From assembly GCA_003343905.1 (NCBI GenBank), contig QAKI01000004.1, positions 1 through 17,530 of the forward strand: DNA of 17,530 nt, written 5' to 3'. The position numbers and the translations under genes were made by a program. This document shows positions 13,402 through 17,530 of this stretch, in pieces. The stretch is from Subdoligranulum variabile. Its GTDB lineage: Bacteria; Bacillota; Clostridia; Oscillospirales; Ruminococcaceae. How positions within the stretch are numbered: the stretch's first letter is position 1; each line of letters opens with the position of its first letter. The notes below the pieces were generated by a model. That model saw nothing but the letters and a program-made list of their open reading frames with translations, was not told the origin of the DNA and searched no databases.

Positions 13402-13695
13402 CTACTTCGGTCGTCGTTTGCCGACGACGTAATCGACGGCTTCGCGTTCTTTCTGTTCGGCCGTCCTGACAGGATTTTGCAGTAGCCACTGTTCCAACTC
13501 CTCGCGGTTGAAATAGATGTTCTTGCCGTGGGGTTTGAAATGGGGGATTCGCCCTTGGTGGGTAAGCTTGTACATGTAGGTCTTCGACAGCCCCGTAAAT
13601 TCGCATGCTTCGGCGAAGTTCAAGACTGTCTTTTGCCCCCGAAGCAGTCGTTCGATGCGGTCGAGCCGTTGCTCGACGGTTGTGTTTTCGCTCAT
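13402..13695 (-). CDS. Excisionase-like helix-turn-helix protein
   Basis: A 97-residue protein with a MerR/excisionase-type winged HTH: LNFAEACEFTGLSKTYMYKL (about 25-44), then HQGRIPHFKPHGKNIYFNREELEQWL (wing and recognition helix). The N-terminal 20 residues (TVEQRLDRIERLLRG) are a short coiled coil. Start chosen at the ATG at 13695; an ATG at 13701 is equally possible. Proteins of this kind next to a tyrosine integrase and a mob region in Bacteroidetes elements usually act in excision or control transfer genes. The gene stands alone between two terminators and has palindromes upstream. Confidence 0.85.
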   Translation of the reverse strand: MSENTTVEQRLDRIERLLRGQKTVLNFAEACEFTGLSKTYMYKLTHQGRIPHFKPHGKNIYFNREELEQWLLQNPVRTAEQKEREAVDYVVGKRRPK

Positions 13696-13725
13696 AATCA
13701 TTCTGTTTTTAGCGTTTGATAAAAG

Positions 13726-13757
13726 GCGTTGCGCAACGCTCGTGATGTAATTACGAG
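13726..13757. promoter_or_regulatory. Two adjacent palindromes upstream of the excisionase-like gene
   Basis: GCGTTGCGCAACGC (13726-13739) is a perfect 14-bp palindrome. It is followed at once by CTCGT...ACGAG (13739-13757, 5-bp arms, 9-bp spacer). They lie about 30-60 bp before the start codon, so they are likely operator or recombination-directionality sites for this HTH protein or another element regulator. Confidence 0.4.
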
Positions 13758-13853
13758 TGCAAATAAAATTCAACGAAAAGCTATCCGCATTGGCTGCCCA
13801 TGTTTCGACATTTTCGGACAACGTTTCCAATGTTCGGTGGGCGTATGGAGACG

Positions 13854-13888
13854 AAAAAAACAGGATTCCGGTGGGGCGGAATCCTGTT
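13854..13888 (-). terminator. Strong intrinsic terminator after the integrase-rhuM operon
   Basis: Perfect 12-bp stem AACAGGATTCCG with CGGAATCCTGTT, 6-nt loop, and TTTTTTT following on the minus strand. It lies 20 bp after the stop of the 315-residue protein and ends the int-rhuM-membrane protein transcript. Confidence 0.92.
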
Positions 13889-13907
13889 ACAGATGAATGT
13901 GTCGAAA

Positions 13908-14855
13908 CTATTCTGCTGCTTCCAATGCCTCGATGCAGTCGATAATCATCCGCTCCTTGCGGCGGTCAATGATCTCGGCCATCTGTTTGGCGGCCGAGAG
14001 GTCTTTCGCTGTCAGCGGTTTGCCCAATTTCGAGGTAAAACAGCCGTTGTTTCCGGCGACCCGCTGCCATTTCGGGGTAATCAGCCGGGATGCGCTCAAC
14101 GATTCGAGCAGCAGCGCCAGCAGCTTGTTGTGCGTCGTCTGTAACGGTTCCGCGAGCTGGCAGGCCAGCAGTCGGGCAATCTCTTCTTCGGTCGTGTCGC
14201 GCTTGAAAATGCCGATTCGGTTGATGTGTTTGGTCAGCACTGCGATTTGCCAGTCGGTCAGGCGCGGGCAGAAATCGGCGGGTATCGGGTCAAAGCCGGT
14301 GCGGCTGCGCTGGGCGGCCCGGCGTTTTTCGGCTTGGGCCAGCAGCTCCGCTTCGCGCTCCTTGCGCTGCACTTCCTCCGTCTGTCGATGACGGGTGTAG
14401 TCGGCGATTTCGGTAACGGTAGTTCGGACTTCGGCGATTCGGTTCAGTAGTTCGTCCGCAGGCGTATCCGCCGGATAACGGGCGGAAAGATACTCGAACG
14501 TCTTGTCGATGCGGCGCTGCTCCTTGGCCGAGATTGAGCCGTAGGCCAGCCAACGGTCGTACTCCTGCTTTTTGTCGGCGATGTATTGGCGAGCTTCGGC
14601 GGCGGACAGGTTGCGATGTTCGATTTCGCACTCCATGTAGTGCAGCGAAAAACGGTTGTCCTTGAACATTTCGGCGGCGAATGCCAGCCAGCTCACCACG
14701 CTGACTATGCTGTACAATACCCATGCGACTGCCTGCCATGCACCGCCGAGCCATCGGCTTTTGGCATCCAATCGGGTGCGAACGGCCTGCAACCGTTCGC
14801 GGATTTTGCGGTTGGTGTGCCGGTGCGACAGGCGTATGTATTCGATGCGGGTCAT
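13908..14855 (-). CDS. Membrane/coiled-coil protein of the mobile element, unknown function
   Basis: A 315-residue protein starting at the ATG at 14855, which overlaps the rhuM stop by ATGA. Residues 1-35 are strongly basic. One hydrophobic segment (37-61, GGAWQAVAWVLYSIVSVVSWLAFAA) would span the membrane. Residues 130-185 form a charged Glu/Arg-rich coiled coil. The C-terminal third (185-315, with PRLTDWQIAVLTKHINRIGIF) looks globular and helical. I do not recognise the family. Being coupled to rhuM and integrase, it is part of the element backbone. Its layout (basic end, one membrane segment, coiled coil) resembles the smaller protein after the relaxase, without clear sequence identity. 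Confidence 0.78.
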   Translation of the reverse strand: MTRIEYIRLSHRHTNRKIRERLQAVRTRLDAKSRWLGGAWQAVAWVLYSIVSVVSWLAFAAEMFKDNRFSLHYMECEIEHRNLSAAEARQYIADKKQEYDRWLAYGSISAKEQRRIDKTFEYLSARYPADTPADELLNRIAEVRTTVTEIADYTRHRQTEEVQRKEREAELLAQAEKRRAAQRSRTGFDPIPADFCPRLTDWQIAVLTKHINRIGIFKRDTTEEEIARLLACQLAEPLQTTHNKLLALLLESLSASRLITPKWQRVAGNNGCFTSKLGKPLTAKDLSAAKQMAEIIDRRKERMIIDCIEALEAAE

Positions 14856-15847
14856 GGCTGTTTCTTGGCCGCGGCTTGCAGGTCGGCTTCGAGTTCGGCG
14901 AGGCTCGCGCGGCGCTCCTTTTCGCGCAAACGCCCCTTGTAGGCATCGAGCTGTTGGGCCGCGATGCTTTCGGCAACCTTGCGGCTGATTTGCCCCGCAT
15001 GTTCGAGCAGTTCGCGCCCGTTGATGACCAGAATGTCGTTCAGCTTCTTGATCCAGTCTGCCATATACATGGGCACCTGCCGCCGCGCCTGACTTTCGGC
15101 GAATGCGAGGTATTGTTCGACAAGCAGACCGAGGTCTTTCATTTCGTCTTCGGTCAGGTAGTTCTTGGCGGTTGCGGCATCGGCTTTGGTAATGCGCCGC
15201 GGGTCGCTCTTGTCGCAGGAGGTCATGCCCATCATCGGCAGCCGGGCATCGGCACGATGAGCGATCAGCTCGGCGGCCGTCTGGCTGCTGATGGCCCACA
15301 GCAGTTTGTTCTGCACGATTTTGAAAAACTCGACCGTCTTTTCAGCTTTCGGGTCGTAGTCGATGCTCGTCGTGTAGATGTCCTTGACCTTTTGGTAGAA
15401 CACCCGTTTCGAAAGGCGGATTTCGCGGATGCGCTCCTGCAATTCGTCGAAATAGTTCATCGACTTGCCCGACTTCATCCGTTCGTCGTTCAGTGCGAAG
15501 CCCTTGATGAGGTATTCGCGCAGCACCTGCGTCGCCCAGATGCGGAACTGCGTGCCTTGGTGCGATTTCACGCGGTAGCCGACCGAAATAATCACGTCGA
15601 GGTTGTAGTAGTTCGTGTCGTAGCCTTTGCCGTCGGCGGCAGTTGTTCGGAAATTCCGAATAACTGAATCGGCGACCAGCTCACCCTCGGAAAAGATGTT
15701 TTTCAAGTGTTCGTTGATGGTGGATTTGGCCTTTCCGAACAGCGCCGCCATCTGGTCTTGGGTCAGCCAGACGGTCTCTTCGCCCATGCGGACGTCTATT
15801 TTGATGCTCCCGTCGGCCGAGCGATATATCAACATTTCGTTCTCCAT
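14852..15847 (-). CDS. rhuM: RhuM family protein
   Basis: A 331-residue member of the virulence RhuM family, named after a Salmonella pathogenicity-island gene and common on Bacteroidetes mobile elements; its biochemical function is not established. An HTH-like start, VWLTQDQMAALFGKAKSTINEHL (26-48), suggests nucleic-acid binding. The family core is NLDVIISVGYRVKSHQGTQFRIWATQVLREYLIKGFALNDERM, near 80-125. The C-terminal region is a long charged helix. It starts 13 bp after the integrase stop, so the two are co-transcribed. Confidence 0.9.
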   Translation of the reverse strand: MENEMLIYRSADGSIKIDVRMGEETVWLTQDQMAALFGKAKSTINEHLKNIFSEGELVADSVIRNFRTTAADGKGYDTNYYNLDVIISVGYRVKSHQGTQFRIWATQVLREYLIKGFALNDERMKSGKSMNYFDELQERIREIRLSKRVFYQKVKDIYTTSIDYDPKAEKTVEFFKIVQNKLLWAISSQTAAELIAHRADARLPMMGMTSCDKSDPRRITKADAATAKNYLTEDEMKDLGLLVEQYLAFAESQARRQVPMYMADWIKKLNDILVINGRELLEHAGQISRKVAESIAAQQLDAYKGRLREKERRASLAELEADLQAAAKKQP

Positions 15848-15860
15848 AGCATAAAGATAG

Positions 15861-16985
15861 TTATAATTCCGGAATCCGGTTCACCGCTTCGCGCTTCTTC
15901 GCATCCATAATCTGCGCATAGACCTGCGTCGTTTTCAGTTCGCGGTGGCCGAGGAGCTTCGACACGGTGTAGATTTCCGTACCGAGTGAGAGTTGCAGCA
16001 CGGCGAACGTATGGCGGCCGCAGTGGAACGTGATATGCTTCGTAATGCCCGCTTTCAGGCACCATTCGCGCAGGGCGAGGTTGTGCCATGCGGAGTATTT
16101 CAGCCCGGCGAAGACCCGCTCGTCGGCCTTGCCGCGCTGACCCATGTAGCGCACGGCTTGGCCTGTGATGTCGAGGTATTCCAGCCCTTTGGTCTTTTTC
16201 TGCCGGAATACGATGCGCGTGCCGCCGTCGAACTCCTGCACCTCGGCCCACGTCAGTTTGTTGATGTCGCTCCAACGCATGCCGGTCAGGCACGAGAAGA
16301 GGAATGCATCTTTTAGTACAGGATACGGACACTCCGTCTTGGCGAGGCGTTGCAACTCGTCGAAAGTCAGGTATTCGCGATGCACGTCCTCGACATGCGC
16401 GGGTTTGACCGACATGGCGGGCGAGTGGGGGATGATGCCGTCCTCGACCGCTTGGTTCAGCGCGGCTTTGAGTTTGAGGAAATAGCTGCTCTGGCTGTTT
16501 GTCGAAAGAGCGGTATTGCTTTTGGTCTTGGCCTGCTTCGCCAGATAGGTCTTGAACCCCTCGACGAACTTTTTATCGACCATCTCGAACGTCGTATTCG
16601 TTCCGGCGTAGGCGACGAGGTGTTTCAATGCGCTGTCCCAGTTGCCCCAGTTCCCCGGCGACTCCTTGCGTTGCTCTATCAATCCTTTGATGTATTCGAC
16701 GAGGTTGGTGCGGATTTTATATTTCACCGCAAAGCCGTATTGCTCGTTCTGCTCGGCGAGCAGCCGTTTGGCTTTGACCTTCTCGGCCATTTCGAGATTG
16801 ACCTTGTTGTGGTCGCGCTCCAACTTGTTTTTTGGGTCGGTGTAGAGGTAGTATTCGAGGGTCTCGAATTTGCGGCGATGCTTGATACGCCCTTCGTCGT
16901 CGCGGGTGTACCCGTAATAGTATTCCAGCACCAACGAGGTCTTGCCCGTCGAGCGCTGCGGTTTCTGCCGAATCTTGATCTCCAT
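15861..16985 (-). CDS. Tyrosine recombinase (element integrase)
   Basis: A 374-residue site-specific recombinase. Residues 1-90 are an arm-type DNA-binding domain of the Bacteroidetes kind, 93-190 the SAM-like core-binding domain, and 205-374 the catalytic domain. The catalytic residues are all visible: Arg237 in TGMRWSD, a Lys in RQKKTKG (262-265), His321 and Arg324 in HCGRH, His347 in LLGH, and Tyr356 in TTQVYAQ. It integrates and excises the element at the att repeats. The gene starts about 75 bp inside the right repeat. The protein appears complete and active. Confidence 0.95.
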   Translation of the reverse strand: MEIKIRQKPQRSTGKTSLVLEYYYGYTRDDEGRIKHRRKFETLEYYLYTDPKNKLERDHNKVNLEMAEKVKAKRLLAEQNEQYGFAVKYKIRTNLVEYIKGLIEQRKESPGNWGNWDSALKHLVAYAGTNTTFEMVDKKFVEGFKTYLAKQAKTKSNTALSTNSQSSYFLKLKAALNQAVEDGIIPHSPAMSVKPAHVEDVHREYLTFDELQRLAKTECPYPVLKDAFLFSCLTGMRWSDINKLTWAEVQEFDGGTRIVFRQKKTKGLEYLDITGQAVRYMGQRGKADERVFAGLKYSAWHNLALREWCLKAGITKHITFHCGRHTFAVLQLSLGTEIYTVSKLLGHRELKTTQVYAQIMDAKKREAVNRIPEL

Positions 16986-17009
16986 GCGGTCGAGGTTTTA
17001 GGTTTGGCA

Positions 17010-17017
17010 CAAAAATA
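17010..17017 (-). promoter_or_regulatory. Probable -7 box of the integrase promoter
   Basis: The minus strand reads TATTTTTG, matching TAnnTTTG, about 25 bp before the integrase ATG. No clear -33 TTTG is seen. Confidence 0.4.
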
Positions 17018-17058
17018 GAAAAATTTCTTTACACTTTTTTACTCCTCGATAGCTGTGT

Positions 17059-17079
17059 GTTGTAAATAAGCGGCAAATT
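17059..17079. repeat. Right attachment-site repeat (att)
   Basis: The + strand reads GTTGTAAATA, then A, then GCGGCAAATT. It is the direct partner of 1823-1843 and differs at one base. It lies in the gap between the integrase gene and mnmE, about 110 bp from the mnmE stop codon. It does not overlap a tRNA or the mnmE coding end, so the target is intergenic. Confidence 0.8.
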
Positions 17080-17188
17080 TTACACCTCGAACGATAAAAT
17101 GAAGTCGAAATAAAAATCCTTTATTTGCTTGTAAGTAATTGAATTTATGAATTTTGTTTCGATGATTCTTTGGCTTTGTTTTCTTGAG

Positions 17189-17530
17189 TTACTTTCCGAT
17201 GCAGAATTTCGAGAATATTTGGATGAGAATATCGTCGTTGGTGATTTCGCCTGTGATGGTGCCCAGGTGGTGGATGACCTGGCGGATGTCTTCGCTTAAG
17301 AGGTCGGCCGGACGATCGTCATCGAGGGCCGTGAGGGCTCGGTGCAGGGCGTCGAGGGCTTGGCGCAGGGCGTCCAGATGGCGGCTGTTCGAGATGACGG
17401 GATCACCGTCGTAGATGCTTCCGGTGTCGAAAGTCGCGCGGAGTCTGGCAAGGAGCCGTTCGATTCCTTCGCCGGTTTTTGCCGAGATGAAAAGAATGTC
17501 GGGGTTTGCCGACGATACTCCGTATTCGAC
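17189..17530 (-). CDS. mnmE: tRNA uridine-5-carboxymethylaminomethyl GTPase MnmE, C-terminal fragment
   Basis: The last 113 codons of a gene that continues beyond the right edge. ILFISAKTGEGIERLLARL is the G5 (SAK) end of the GTPase domain. The remainder is the C-terminal helical domain, ending in FSKFCIGK, the invariant C-x-x-K tail whose cysteine is needed for tRNA modification. MnmE works with MnmG to modify the wobble uridine of tRNAs. It is a core chromosomal gene and marks the right flank of the inserted element. Confidence 0.95.
   Translation of the reverse strand, partial: VEYGVSSANPDILFISAKTGEGIERLLARLRATFDTGSIYDGDPVISNSRHLDALRQALDALHRALTALDDDRPADLLSEDIRQVIHHLGTITGEITNDDILIQIFSKFCIGK

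Larger units (their letters stand above)
1823..17079. mobile_element. Integrative and mobilizable element carrying defence and toxin-antitoxin cargo
   Basis: About 15.26 kb bounded by 21-bp direct repeats (20 of 21 identical). A tyrosine integrase starts just inside the right repeat, and the interior encodes MobC and a relaxase but no type IV secretion genes, no coupling protein and no replication protein. That composition is what defines a mobilizable element that borrows the conjugation machinery of a co-resident element. The flanking genes (mnmE and metYX) are housekeeping genes. Cargo is a type III restriction-modification operon with extra nucleases and a HipBST-like module. The boundaries are inferred from the repeats. 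The empty site has not been seen. Confidence 0.82.

Noticed and set aside
17108..17127. AAATAAA...TTTATTT as a terminator for mnmE
   Set aside because: Only seven A-T pairs and no GC content; it would be too weak, and no U-tract follows.
17059..17191. Integration into a tRNA gene or the mnmE 3' end
   Set aside because: No tRNA-like cloverleaf is seen near either repeat, and the repeat lies about 110 bp beyond the mnmE stop codon.
1..17530. CRISPR arrays, rRNA, tRNA or insertion sequences
   Set aside because: No regularly spaced repeats, no tRNA or rRNA sequence and no transposase were found on reading both strands.

Overview
The window looks like a Bacteroidota (probably Bacteroidales) chromosome carrying one integrative and mobilizable element. 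The pointers are promoter-like TAnnTTTG -7 boxes, mostly weak Shine-Dalgarno sequences, a Bacteroidetes-style tyrosine integrase with an arm-binding N-terminus, a MobC/relaxase pair of the Bacteroides type, and Bacteroidetes-like MetY/MetX and MnmE. Alistipes or a relative would fit, but that genus is a guess. Every gene I can support lies on the minus strand, so the window reads right to left.

Host flanks. At the right edge is the C-terminal part of mnmE (17189-17530). At the left edge are metY (164-1447) and the start of metX (1-158), an O-acetylhomoserine route to methionine. Upstream of metY is a leader that looks like a ribosome-mediated attenuator. It has a 35-residue leader peptide with six Met in eight codons and two Cys near its end, then an intrinsic terminator, with a competing antiterminator pairing visible between them.

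The element. A 21-bp direct repeat with one mismatch occurs at 1823-1843 and 17059-17079. The repeats bound about 15.26 kb, and the integrase gene (15861-16985) starts just inside the right copy. I read these as attL and attR of an element inserted between the 3' end of mnmE and the met leader promoter. From right to left it holds: integrase; a RhuM-family protein; a membrane/coiled-coil protein; a strong terminator; an excisionase-like HTH protein; a terminator; a probable oriT with two inverted repeats; MobC; a relaxase; and another membrane/coiled-coil protein. Then comes a long imperfect hairpin of about 127 nt (11013-11139).

Cargo. Left of the hairpin is a tightly packed six-gene defence operon (10901 to 3556): an XRE regulator, an Mrr-like PD-(D/E)xK nuclease, a type III modification subunit, a type III restriction subunit, a second and different PD-(D/E)xK nuclease with a helical N-terminus, and a membrane-anchored protein of unknown function. 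The mod gene is interrupted by two single-base deletions in short homopolymers, and its central target-recognition region is AT-rich compared with its ends. The last cargo unit is a three-gene HipB-HipS-HipT-like toxin-antitoxin operon. Three similar operator-like palindromes lie upstream of it at a regular 40-41 bp spacing.

Best candidates for undescribed biology are the Met/Cys leader-peptide attenuator, the type III R-M operon with two extra nucleases and a membrane protein, and the long hairpin between the mobilization and defence modules.
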